A stretch of 64,000 nt of DNA, from the NCBI GenBank assembly GCA_020746875.1, contig JAGTJL010000001.1:4588001-4652000 (forward strand). The letters are read 5' to 3'. The notes under the pieces are model-generated. The model worked only from the letters and a program-made list of their open reading frames with translations, was not told the DNA's origin and made no database searches. Each line of letters opens with the position of its first letter. Position 1 is the first letter of the stretch. Positions 43,896-54,568 of this stretch are shown piece by piece. This DNA is from Rhexocercosporidium sp. MPI-PUGE-AT-0058. Taxonomy: Eukaryota; Ascomycota; Leotiomycetes; Helotiales. A program made the translations under genes and the position numbers.

Positions 43896-44536
43896 CTACG
43901 ATGGCATCCCCTCAATCTGAGCCGCACCATCCAGAGGAGCAACCCACGAGACCCGCTCAGGAGCATACAACTCTCCCTTTGGCTTATTCTCATTCGCCCA
44001 CTCTGGATCATCCAACACACCCGCCTTGATAATGACCGCGCCCGGGAATGACTCTCCAGTTCTGAAGAGCGTAGTTCCGCAGTCGGCACAGAAGTGCGAG
44101 GTTATCTTCTTGCCGCTGTCGGCTTGCTTGGAGATTTCCTTGGGCTTGCCTACAGATACCCGAGATTAGAAATGTTGGGATTTGTAGGATGGTGAGAGGG
44201 ATAGTATAGGAGGATCTTAGATTTTTGAGATTAATGAAGGGGATGGATGAGGGCGTACCTTCACATTTGAAAGAATCTTCAGGCACAACGACGTTGTTGC
44301 TGTAGTTCCCGCCGCTGATCTTACGGCAGTCAAGACAGTGGCATAGCAGGTGAGCGTTTGGCGCTCCGGTGAAGTTCACACGGATCTGGATGTAGATGGT
44401 TCGTTAATCCTCGGGACATATTTACATAATACCTACATAATACAATATTGGAAGAGAAGGGGGCATAGATCAGAAAGTAGAAAGAGAAAATGTTACAAAA
44501 ACATACCTTGTTACAAAAACAACCACCACCAGGCAT
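43896..44536 (-). CDS. GFA/CENP-V-type zinc protein
   Basis: Exons complement(44507-44536, 44259-44385, 43896-44149), 136 aa. Exon 1 MPGGGCFCNK gives the first Cys pair; exon 2 holds HLLCHCLDCRKISGGNYSNN with the next zinc ligands; exon 3 has FCADCGTTLFRTGESFPGAVIIKAGVLDDPEW. This is the layout of the glutathione-dependent formaldehyde-activating enzyme/CENP-V family (Cys-x-Cys, Cys-x-Cys-x-x-Cys, Cys-x-x-Cys). Most fungal members have no proven substrate and S-hydroxymethylglutathione formation is only inferred. It converges with the ACBP gene (242 bp between stops). Introns are 121 and 109 nt. Confidence 0.92.
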
Positions 44537-45970
44537 CTTGACAGTGATTCGGTACTGAGAAGGTCGAATTAAGCTTCTTTCGGTCTTGGGTCTTCAAAAA
44601 CAACACAAAAATTGTCTCTATTCAGTCAAAAGTAAAGTGTTACTGAACAATGAACACCTTGACGGCTACCCATCCTCTATATATACCTCCCTCCCACCCC
44701 TCCCCCGCTCTTTCCTCCATTGCCTCTCCCACCATTTCGGGTAGAGATACAAAATTCATCATCGTCATACCTCCGGATCGCACACATCTCATCTCGAGCT
44801 AAGAAGCGAGGTGTTCAGTCTAAGATCCTCGACATTCCCGGATCTAGACACTCCGGCTCTGAACGTGCTTTGCCCCGACCCGATATCCATATACTTCGAA
44901 TAGGTAGCTATACATTTTGGAAGACGATTCGTCGCTTGAGCTTTTGAAGTCGAGAAGAAAGAGGGTTTGAGATTGTGGGAGTCGGAGTACGAGCAAGAGC
45001 GAACGCGAGTAGGGAAGGCGAGGAGGAGTGATGAAGTCCACAGTTCTATTGTTCCCAAACCGAGGTGGATCATTAACTTGGCGCTGTTCAGGAGTAGCTA
45101 AGTCCTTCTTCTTGCGATCGCTGCTAATTGGCTTTGTCATTACTTGCTTCATGCTTTTATCACTGGCACAATGCTTGAGCTTAGAGTCTTTCTTATCTTA
45201 CTTATGACTAAATCTTACATGTACTCGCTTTCTCGTTGACGATGCACTTTTCCAGAACGGAGACATCACCAATCTCGCGTCGGAACACCCAAGGCTCTTT
45301 TTCTTTAGAGTCCAAAATCTGTGAATCGGGATATCCGAAGTCTTGCATTTGATGGAAAAGAAATAGAGTTAAGGGAACCCTGGATGCGTGGGCCTTAGTT
45401 CCTCTGAATGTTTTCTTTCGCTTATTCCCAGTCAAACTTTATTCTTTTCTGCTGCCAACTTGCTCCCCTAGATATCAATCGCTGAGAATATTTTGTTTTG
45501 AGAAATGTGCATTAAAATTAGCGGAAAGAGAGATTTTCTCTACTTTTGAGCAGCCTTGGAATTTTATATCGAAATATTTATTCACCTTGGGAAGCATTGT
45601 TATGAAAAGGAAGGAGCAGAGCATCCCATCACCACGTCCCCAAGTGAACCCTCGACCTAATTCGTCAATTCCGCCCCTTCGATCCTTCAAAAGCAAACAC
45701 GGAACCATCCCGCATCCTCCATCACAACCCCACCAAAACCCAGCCCAACCTAAACGCAGGCAGACGAACAAAGTTCTGACAAACGGCGCTCCACAACACC
45801 AAGGGCAAGGCACGAGCAATTTAACCCCCGCTGTTCGTCTATCGCTTGCTCGCTACCGATTTGTCCCCCGGCGCTTTGTTGTGAAACTTTCTAGGAGTAC
45901 TGGGGGCGACGAATAACAAGAGGAGAGGCAGGTGATATCGAACTGACCTGTGTTTGTTGCATTGGAGTTG
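44537..45970. other. Intergenic region, no gene seen
   Basis: About 1.4 kb. The best frame (+ strand, 45605-45916, Pro/Gln/Arg-rich, about 104 codons after an ATG at 45602) has no known domain and I do not annotate it. Confidence 0.4.
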
Positions 45971-47083
45971 ATGCAAGGGCAGATGGCGATTGCGATGGGA
46001 ACCCCAAATACTCCACAACAGCGCGCTGTGGAGCAGGATGAAATCACGGTAAGCTTATTTGTATTTCTGTTGCCTCTCTTTGTTTACTCTCTTATCTCCC
46101 CCTTTCACTTCACGTGATGCTAAAAGCAGCCTTGGAGAGATGTTGTGGTTTCTCTCTTTCCTGCCTACTTGTTGGCTACTTGATAACTTGAAAAAATATG
46201 GATCAGAAATCTAACAAGCAAACCACAGATCCAAAACCCAAGGTCCAATCTCCCCCAAGCTATTTTCATCCCGTTCGAAGGCTTCCCTCCCGTCCCCTTA
46301 AGCTCGGCAGTCCCTCTTTCTCTAGGCGAGAAGCTGCAGAAAACCATTGAAAATGTTGAGAATCAGCAAGCCTTGGTCAAGAGCAACATCATGTACCTCG
46401 CTGGACAGCGCGCAGGAGAAATGATCGAGAAGGCAGAGCGGGAATTACTCGATGTGGGAGAAGGATACGGGACTGGCGATGAGGCACCAGAGATTACAGA
46501 GTTCAGGAGAGAGAGGAGAAGACAAGTGGATGCGATGATGCAGTTCATGAGGACTCCAGCAAAGAAGGATGCCAAAGTCAAAGATTTCATAAGAAAAGCT
46601 GGAGCCTACGAGCCAAGTTGCCATGGCAGCCTGGATAATGGAACCGCATCACGAAAGCGTCACGCAAACGGCGACATTAAGTTGGGGAGTACGCACTTTG
46701 ATCACACAGCCCGATCCACCTACACTATCCGCAAAGAAGTCTCCTCAGGTCTCCAATCTATCGTCATGGATGGCACAACCCAACTAGAAGCCTATGACAA
46801 ACTCTCCTCCACGACCCTCGACTACTACAAACAAGCCTTCACTCGCCGCGCATCAATATCCGATCCGACTACTCCATCTCATATTAAGGTCAGGTCCGGA
46901 AACAGGAACACCACCCTAAAGCGAGCAAGTACTATCCCAGGTCGCCTCCTTAAGGAAAACTTGATCGGTCCTCCGGGATACACGGGTCGGCGAAAGACGA
47001 GCACAGGTATGCCTATGGTTGGGTCTGCGGGTTTTAAGACCATTAGGAATATGGAGGAGTCGATCAGACGGGATAGTAAGTAG
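45971..47083 (+). CDS. Hypothetical protein with coiled coil
   Basis: Exons 45971-46048 and 46229-47083, 310 aa. I do not recognise it. The first ATG (MQGQMAIAMGTPNTPQQRAVEQDEIT) leads through a GTAAGC donor into IQNPRSNLPQAIFIPFEGFPPVPLSSAVPL; the 180-nt intron closes in phase. The next 80 residues look helical and charged (EKLQKTIENVENQQALVKSNIMYLAGQRAGEMIEKAERELLDVG, then EITEFRRERRRQVDAMMQFM). The rest is Ser/Thr/Arg-rich and probably disordered, ending EESIRRDSK. No signal peptide or TM. It looks like a soluble structural or regulatory protein. Confidence 0.6.
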
Positions 47084-47511
47084 GGAGGGACTTTGGAGTC
47101 TGCTTTTGCGTTTCTATGACTTGATGCTTTCTTTCTTTGACGTATGGATGAGAGTGTAATGGGATAGGTCGGGATAAGCTGGGATGGCGTTTGGACGATA
47201 CCCTGAGATACCCCGGATGTAGATGCCTTTCGATAGATTTGCTGCAGCGTTATTGATACTGGTCTGCGAGTTTCACTGTTTTTTGCTGAGGTTTGCTCTC
47301 TGCGGCTAGTATGTGGCTATTAATATGGGAGGATTGGGCATTTTCCCGCGGTAGCTAATAGAAGAAGTGTGTTTTTGACAGGTATAACTGCCTAGTTTGT
47401 TTCTCCCTGTCTAGGAAAAGAAAGTCAACATCTCCAGCCAACAGCATTCCCAGGTTTAAAAACAGAACAATCCAGATATTCCCATATCTCCCTGCAAAGG
47501 TATAGTGTGCC
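47084..47511. other. Intergenic region
   Basis: About 430 bp between two plus-strand genes. Nothing seen. Confidence 0.5.
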
Positions 47512-48101
47512 ATGTCACTTTTCAACGAGAACGTATTGCAGCGCCTTCAAAGATTAGCGTAAGTCCATTACTCAGTCTTTAATTCTCGTGATAAAGAACG
47601 GCCAACTAACCTTCTCCAGATTCTCTTTCTAGATCGGCTCTCTGCCTACTTACTTACTCACCTACCTGCCTAACTCACTAGACACTCTTCATAGGTCCAC
47701 GCCCTTGATCTCATGTTTCTCCGGTGTTCTCCACCATTTCACTTTCATGCTCAGTAGCACAGACACTAACCCCATACCACCCGAAAAGTCAGCCAAAAAC
47801 CTCCTAAACTATTCCTCTCCCTCCAATTTCCCCCTAATCCTCACTGTCCCCTTCTCCCGCGCCGATTTGAGAGGGAAATTTAGAATTCTAGGTCTGAATT
47901 CTCGGAATCTTGTCAGTTTGTCGGTTTTCTGATGAGTTTCTGTTGTTTAGCGTATCTAAGTAGTTACTTCCCGTTAGGTTTGGCTTCGCGTTCGGCAAAA
48001 TTGGTCATAATCCTAGATTTCACTTCAACTATGACGAGATGGACCAGGTCTGGGAATGGCGTCACGGGTTTGGAATCCATTTCATGGACATTTTCTCGTA
48101 G
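47512..48101 (+). CDS. Small hypothetical protein, uncertain model
   Basis: Exons 47512-47558, 47695-47911 and 47964-48101, 133 aa; I do not recognise it. The reason for believing in it is that three separate, good-looking peptide runs join in phase: MSLFNENVLQRLQRLA, a middle with NLLNYSSPSNFPLILTVPFSRADLRGKF, and a last exon with FGFAFGKIGHNPRFHFNYDEMDQVW and EWRHGFGIHFMDIFS. The first intron (136 nt) has a CCTAAC branch point; the second (52 nt, GTCAGT...GTAG) is weaker. The product would be soluble and aromatic-rich. Downstream, at 48118-48312, another frame reads GENIRAWEVNGEAKVGPV, which may belong to the same gene in a damaged or differently spliced form. Confidence 0.42.
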
Positions 48102-49250
48102 ATAGAGCCAGCTTCGCTTGCGATTGTTCAAAAAAAAAATTTCATTTATATTCTACGTTTCTATGAAGAAAAATTCTCGTTATCGAATTCCCCTCGGGGT
48201 CTCCGACGTTATTAATGAAGCAAAAATGCATCACAGCTTATTAAGAAACATGACGGGAGAGAATATTCGTGCTTGGGAGGTGAATGGGGAGGCTAAGGTT
48301 GGGCCGGTGTGAGGCAGGGTTGAAGGAGATGAGATGGGGAGAGGAATAGAGAGCTTGATGGATTGGTGGATTGGTGGAGAGTTGAGACTGCTGAATTTGA
48401 TTTAATGCTGAATAATCGCAAATTTCATCATATATGCGTTTCCAGAATAACAGGAGCGGATTTTGGACGAGGCAAAGTTGAAAGATAGCTCAAAATCATA
48501 GACTAGACGCTAAAATACTTTCAGTGGATCAAGGAAATGTTCGAGAACATTTCGGGTGGAATGAATGACGTTTAATGTGAGGGCAGGGCGGTCCTAGATA
48601 GAAGTGATCCATGGTTGAAAGACTAAGTCCCAACTCAATCACGAGACCGGATCCAACAACACTTGACACTATTTTCTGGCTATGGAACAGTACAAATCCT
48701 CTTTATTCGGGAGAAGACTTTATACAAGTATGGCTATTATGCTGAGGATATGCCCAAGCGTCGCTATGCGACACTCAACTAAACACATCACTTGAACATA
48801 TCTTCCAAGAGAGAAATTTTTCAATCCAAGATCCCCAGCTTCATACTAATTCAATTCCTACCATCTATCTCCACTGCCCTCACTTTAATTAAGATAGCAA
48901 GATTCCAACCTCGTGACAGAGCATGATGTCAATTGCGGTCACATAGTTCCCAAAGAGGAACCGGGACCAAAACACTAACAGAACGGACTCAACCAGAACC
49001 AAACTTCCCCAGAAAGTGACAACATCTAGAACAAGTCAGATCACGTATGTCATGTATACAAGCCAAGTGCCCACGCTACACAAACGCTTTTGAGGATCAA
49101 TCCTTCCGGAAAATTCTTGGTGTCCTCGAAAGGAGAACTTTCTTACATAATTCTCACTGAATCACTACAAGTTCTCTGGTAGAAACATCATTTCAAGCGA
49201 AAATCAAAGACCTCACTCTTCAAAATCAACAATTAAACAAAGTAATAACC
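48102..49250. other. Mostly non-coding, possible leftover coding piece
   Basis: A 65-codon frame at 48118-48312 is noted above. Otherwise the 1.1 kb is AT-rich and without supported genes; the last part is the promoter of the TM protein. Confidence 0.4.
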
Positions 49251-49955
49251 ATGGGCCGCCCACCTCTTCTCAACGAAACCTGCATCGCAGCCGCCAGTAA
49301 CGCCTACCAACACCTGACCTCGCTCAACCCAACCGTCATCCGCAACTGCGCATACCGCATCCACGAAAAGCCCGAGTGGCGCAAATGCTTTGAAACATTC
49401 TTCATCATCATCCTCACCTTCATGGCGACCATGATACTCTTCGGCGTATGCTGCTCACCAGCCGGAACCATCAAGCGGTTACGCGAAACGCCCTCGCACC
49501 AACTCCATCGCGCTGTCGAGGAGGAATACAAACTCCAATGTTTGACTGGCAGGAAAGCTCGCCAGGCATTCGAGGATACTGGAGAGAGATATGTCAGTGT
49601 ATCGTATGTCGATGATCGGCGCGCGAGACGGAGGACCGTCACCGTCGTGGAGGATTTGGCAAGGGAGCCGTGTCCAAGGAATAAGAGGAACGTGTACCAG
49701 GGGCGAGCCGCTGAGTTGGTAGTGCGAGATAATGTTGCGTCTAGGTATGGTGGTGCGGTGGGTGCTCCTTTTGAACAGCCGAGTCCGTTTGTGAATGCGA
49801 GGGTTAGAGCAGCTTCTTCGAACTTGGCTCCCTCGCCTCTACCACAAGCTGTTGCTAGGAATGAGAACACCAGAGAGCAGAGTGGCAATGAGTATACGAA
49901 TAGTGCTCCTCCTCCGCCACCTTATAAGCAACATCAGTGGCAGAGCATTGTCTGA
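49251..49955 (+). CDS. Single-pass membrane protein, unknown
   Basis: Intronless, 234 aa, from the ATG at 49251 in a CCATGG context (MGRPPLLNETC). There is no cleavable signal peptide. One strongly hydrophobic helix at about residues 47-68 (FETFFIIILTFMATMILFGVCC) is followed by a mostly basic cytosolic-type tail with a tyrosine-containing stretch (GERYVSVSYVDDRRARRRTVTVVED), and a Pro-rich end with PPPPPYKQ (a PPxY-like motif near the C-terminus that could bind WW domains). No domain is recognised. Codon use is like that of housekeeping genes nearby. Confidence 0.68.
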   Translation: MGRPPLLNETCIAAASNAYQHLTSLNPTVIRNCAYRIHEKPEWRKCFETFFIIILTFMATMILFGVCCSPAGTIKRLRETPSHQLHRAVEEEYKLQCLTGRKARQAFEDTGERYVSVSYVDDRRARRRTVTVVEDLAREPCPRNKRNVYQGRAAELVVRDNVASRYGGAVGAPFEQPSPFVNARVRAASSNLAPSPLPQAVARNENTREQSGNEYTNSAPPPPPYKQHQWQSIV

Positions 49956-50301
49956 TGTTGTTCGGTCAGTCTGGTTGAGCTGGAGGGGATGCGAGAATCA
50001 GACGCTGGCAGGCTGCTGTACTGGAACAATTGAAATCTCAACCAACCATACGTACCCAATAATAGATTTCAAAGTAAACGTAAACAAAAAATTGGAAACT
50101 CACGTGAACCAGATCATGGTCTAATGTTTAGTGATCTAACATTGTATCGATAGTTTAAAAATCAAGCGAACAAATCAAAACGCTATCCTAGTCTATGCGA
50201 CCTATGACTCTACCTTGGAATCAGTGCCATCTGTCCCATTGCGCTGTTTCTATCCCCAAGTCCCCAAGGATTGGAGGAACTGCATGTAATAGAGTTCAAA
50301 C
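49956..50301. other. Convergent 3' regions
   Basis: 346 bp between converging stops, AT-rich at 50030-50180. Nothing seen. Confidence 0.5.
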
Positions 50302-51420
50302 CTAATCACCTTCGGTAATGCAGATATCCCTGCTTTCATGTGCTCCAGTGACATCGTAACATGCACACTTCACCTCCTCCATGCACTTCCTCTGAAGATC
50401 CTCAAGCTTAGACCTCATTTCCGGTGTCGTGATAGTCTGGCCGTGCACAAAGGTAGGTTTGTTCCACTGCAAGCCCCGACCTCCATAGACAAATTTCCCC
50501 TGCGAATGAACCTCATCCTCACATATCTCGATTTCTGGATAAAGGAGAGCCAGACCATGTCGTTTGAAAGCCGCGCGACATTCACCACAGTCTCTCGCAG
50601 GAACCCTACGCTGATGCGTCTCCATGGCCTCATATAGAACCAAGGGTTGCGACGGCCTCTTCCCATCCTTTTCTACTTCCTTCTGCTCCGTTGCGACCAA
50701 TTTCGACTCAGAAACCAGGTACACGGTCTTGACGTTCCGGAAGAAGTAGAGGATACAAGCAAAGTAGTTCTCGCAACCGCTCATCGTCTCGGTCACAAGA
50801 TTGCGGTTCACAGCTAAGTTTTCCACTTTGGCCAACTCGTCTTGACACATATATGGCAACACATCCTGCAAGATCGACTTCGCTGTAGGTGCCTCGGTGT
50901 GTATATCAAGGTACAAGGTGTCCGCCTTGAAATTAAAGTATGTCTGGGCAATTGAGCCGAGAGCTGAGAAACTCTTGGTATAGACCTTAGATGCTACTTG
51001 GAAGGATTCTCGACAAGCTAAGAGCAGACCTGGAATAGGAACGTCCGTGTCAAATCCCATTGTGTGGTGAAGATAAGGTCGTCCCCGGATACGATCCATC
51101 CGATCAAATTCCTTTCTGGGTCCGTCTTTGTGGCTCTCACATAAGCAGCCTTGATATTTCTCAGGAGCTCTTCCAGTACATCGATCGGCTACAGGGCGAT
51201 TTGACGAAACACTTTCAAGAGCGTGGTAGCACTCAGAGACATGTCTTTGCCTCAGATGAACAATCTGGGGCTCGATTGTAGCTCCCCATATCAAAAGACG
51301 GATTTCAAAAGGAAGGTCAGAAAATCTAGAAAAAGCTTCGCATTTTGAGGGCTGAGAAACCAGCTTGGCTTGAGCTCCCGTTGAACCTGGTGCAAGGGGA
51401 AGCAAATGAGGTCGTATCAT
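50302..51420 (-). CDS. 2EXR-domain protein
   Basis: Single exon, 372 aa, from the ATG at 51420 (MIRPHLLPLAPGSTG). The frame stays open 96 codons upstream but that part has no family pattern and is AT/CT-rich. Residues about 33-60 contain FSRFSDLPFEIRLLIWGATIEPQIVHLR, the fungal 2EXR motif (F-x-x-F-x-x-LP-x-EIR-x-x-IW). The rest of the domain follows: IPGLLLACRESFQVASKVYTKSF and ADTLYLDIHTEA. The C-terminal part has two Cys pairs (CGEC; KCACYD). This family is hugely expanded in filamentous ascomycetes and its biochemical role is unknown. A decayed relative lies about 0.7 kb away. Confidence 0.85.
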   Translation of the reverse strand: MIRPHLLPLAPGSTGAQAKLVSQPSKCEAFSRFSDLPFEIRLLIWGATIEPQIVHLRQRHVSECYHALESVSSNRPVADRCTGRAPEKYQGCLCESHKDGPRKEFDRMDRIRGRPYLHHTMGFDTDVPIPGLLLACRESFQVASKVYTKSFSALGSIAQTYFNFKADTLYLDIHTEAPTAKSILQDVLPYMCQDELAKVENLAVNRNLVTETMSGCENYFACILYFFRNVKTVYLVSESKLVATEQKEVEKDGKRPSQPLVLYEAMETHQRRVPARDCGECRAAFKRHGLALLYPEIEICEDEVHSQGKFVYGGRGLQWNKPTFVHGQTITTPEMRSKLEDLQRKCMEEVKCACYDVTGAHESRDICITEGD

Positions 51421-52169
51421 CTTGTATATTTGCAATAAAGAAATGTCCACAAGAGGGAAAATAAACGGAAGTGAAAGATGACGGCGGTGTGAAAGCTTTA
51501 TCTCCCGAAACGTGTCACCGCCGTAATTTGCTGACTGTGTCCAAGAGATGCTCTCATTGGACGCCCCCTGCTTCGAGGAAGGCACGGACATGGCAACCCA
51601 CGTGACATCGATATTTACCTTCATACATACGTACAGACAATGACATGATTCACCTCCATGATCCGACCCAATTAAAAGGCTTAGAGATAAGATCAGGAAT
51701 GACGGCAACAGAAAAAAATATTGCTGAAATCCGAAAACATCCGAATATCCACTTCTTATCGTTTGCTTTTTCTGTTGGGTGGTCGGTCCGAAATTGACGA
51801 GTCAGACGAACTTAGCGCGGGCTTGATGAAGACTAAACATTCCCTGGAGCCTGAGTCATAATTAGTCGTCATTTTCTCTGCAAGAAATTGATGGATTCAG
51901 ACATTACAGTAGCACAGCAATGATCGACTCAAAACGAAAACAAGAATTTACATAGAAACGATTAGTCTAACGGGAAGAGCGGCATCTCATAACGAGAGAC
52001 CAGACGTACTGGCGAAGACCATCAAACTAACCAAGACTCTGACCTCCGCGGAACATATCCCAAGAACATAGCTGCGATATCCTCATATCTCCTGGTATTC
52101 CGGAAGGTCTACCCAAAAGACACTCTCATTGTTGTAGCGTCGGCAACCCGACTGAGCTTCGACTTCTTT
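51421..52169. other. Intergenic region
   Basis: Upstream region of the 2EXR gene. No gene seen. Confidence 0.5.
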
Positions 52170-52960
52170 TTAGGGCGCTTCCAGATTGAACTTCGATGTC
52201 TCGGTCGTGAGGACTTTGTATTTGATAGGTGGGATTTTGGTGGTGCAGCTGTATTCACTCATGGTTATTGTCAAAGACGGATCATCGAGCAGTTTGTAGC
52301 ACTTCAAATGCTCTGGCAAATTGGTCGAAGAGCGGTCCGCATAATACCCGATGTGCTCAAACACGTAGCGTCTCCGACTCATGTGAATGGCATCGATCAA
52401 TATCCACTCAGATTCCAGTTATAGCGAACTCATAGCTCCGTCGACTTCAAGCTCTATGTAAATGCTCGATACGATCATCAGGCTCTTGACATGTCCGAAT
52501 CTACCAAGGATACTGCTCAGGAACTGCTTCGCATCGGTTCCCCAACCGAATATGATTTCTTTAGTTAGAGCCAATTTTGTATTTTAGCTAGGTACTTGGA
52601 GCGTAAAAATGGCAGTATCTTGTCATCGAGATTCGGATCCTCGTAATATTTTATTAAAGGTGCCCACGTAGTCGAGTCCAAGTAGAGTGTATCAAGTTCG
52701 AAGCAGAAGTACAGTACACCTGGGCAATTGTACCGAAGGCTGAAAAAGCTTTCTGAGCAGAACTTGGAACCAACATTTCCAAGCTCGTAGCATGCAAGTG
52801 TGGCCGGGATGGAATGATTGGTCGAAACCTCTGCGTAAGGCTACTCGTGTCTTTAACAGGATCAGTAGTATGATCTTCAAGGTGTGCCCATGAGTACATT
52901 TCTTCGGTGTTGAAGTATTTATTTGTATTGTCCTCCTCTCTGCAACGACATCCCACACAT
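52170..52960 (-). pseudogene. Decayed 2EXR-like gene
   Basis: Pieces of a second 2EXR protein on the minus strand in shifting frames. At about 52700-52830 one frame reads SSAQKAFSAFGTIAQVY, matching the intact neighbour's YTKSFSALGSIAQTYF; another frame then continues FELDTLYLDYVGTF, matching ADTLYLDIHT. The switch falls on a small repeat of TGTAC at about 52708-52720, consistent with a slippage indel. Another run at about 52430-52545 reads FLSSILGRFGHVKSLMIV, also protein-like. No start or F-box-like N-terminus is visible and stop codons interrupt the frames. The open frames of 76-100 codons here are parts of this remnant. Confidence 0.65.
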
Positions 52961-54568
52961 CATAAGGTAGTGACCCTAGAAGGCAAAGGCAACCAGGAGC
53001 ATGGATCGCGGAGCTCGATGTCTATGCATTTGGGCATATGCTGTAGCTGGATGTGGGAAATGCTTAGCTTGTAGAGAATTTCCAGACAAGGTTTCGCAGC
53101 TCCAGAGGCGGACTTTGGAACTGAAGGAAGAGCGTAATCTTAGGGTTATCTGCAGCCATCATATCGAATGAGGACAGGTCATACAGTCAGATACTTCAGT
53201 GACTTGCAGCAGCGTAGCAATAGAATGATGATGGGATGTCGTAGCTGTTTGATGGAAATGCTCGTTGCCTTGATGTGATCGTGGAAAACAAATTGGTACG
53301 TGTTGTATCAACTACGCAGAAGAGTCTAATATGTAATGGCGGCAGCTAAAGTATACAGTAATGTATCTAAGGTCTTGAAAAGTACAAGTGTGGAATCAAA
53401 CAAATATTGAACTGAAAACTGGCTCAAACGGTATCCACAACCTCGCCGACGTGCATTGTTCTACTATCAGATTTTCAAGAAGTCTCAAGGATAAATCAAA
53501 ACATGCATCCAAGGTCTAAGTACTTTATCGACGCCAGGCCATGATCACGATGTGCCTCGTTGTTGGAACATGAACAATCCTTCTGCGTCCCAAATTCTAC
53601 GAGATATTCCTTGTTCTCCACATTGTTCTATTAATCGTTACAATTATCGGCCGTTTTTTTGTGAGCTTTGCCTAATAGCTACCAGCCCCTGCTCGATGCT
53701 TGACCGGTCAGGATGGCGGAACAGGCTAAGGCTGTTGCTTCATGGTGCTTGAAGAGATGTGTGAGAAGGATCTAGCTGATCGAGGAGGGGTTTGGATGGC
53801 AAATATTGTTCTATCTTAGGATATGTCGTATTGTGGAAGCCTCTAGAGTATAGGTATCACGAAATAGAAATGATGCAAGGAAATTTCGGTCCATTCTTTT
53901 ATGAATTCTAGAACAATGTCTTGGATCACACTGCTAAAGCCTGGCCAAGAAGCTTCCTTCGGGTACCTTGACAGCCAGGAGCAATGTTCCAAATGGACAG
54001 CAAACTAAGCGCATAAAGAACAAGGGAGTATGACTCTGTTCTATATCGTTCGCCTAATCTCGCTTATTTCGAAGGAATAACAAAGGATCAACAGGAGGAT
54101 GATTTCTAACATAGGAAAGGCAGCGGGCATCGGTACCACCACAACTTGGCCGAAACAAGTAGACCAGTGGCGTTAGTGATGGTGGCCAGGAGTGGATGGC
54201 TTGATTTGGAAGCGCAAGCCTGAGCGCGGCGAGGGTGTCGAAGTCTCGAGATAAAAGGCTTCCGCCTCCCCAATTCTCGCTTTGGTTTTACAACGACTAA
54301 CTTGATCCAGACTCTCCTTGCGGCTTTGGAATCGAAATAACAGAAAATCTCGACTTCTGACCCTCCCACTATTCATCATCCGCAACAAAATCTTTGCCGG
54401 TATGTTCTCTAGCGATTTTAAGACATTACACCGGAGCTAACAGTCCTTGTCGATTCAGAAGCGCGCTATCGTATACTTGATCTCCTAGCCCAAACCTCTC
54501 CAGGATTCGCGATAGTCAGCAACTTCCTCATCCAAATCGTCTTCTTCTCGTCCCGTCCATAGTAAGCG
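52961..54568. other. Gene-poor intergenic region
   Basis: About 1.6 kb. Short frames (66-87 codons, for example 53552-53752 and 54106-54369) have no recognisable domain. May contain more worn gene remnants but nothing can be named. Confidence 0.4.

Noticed and set aside
45602..45916. Pro/Gln/Arg-rich + strand frame before the coiled-coil gene
   Set aside because: No domain and compositional bias only; could be an upstream exon but no junction is supported.
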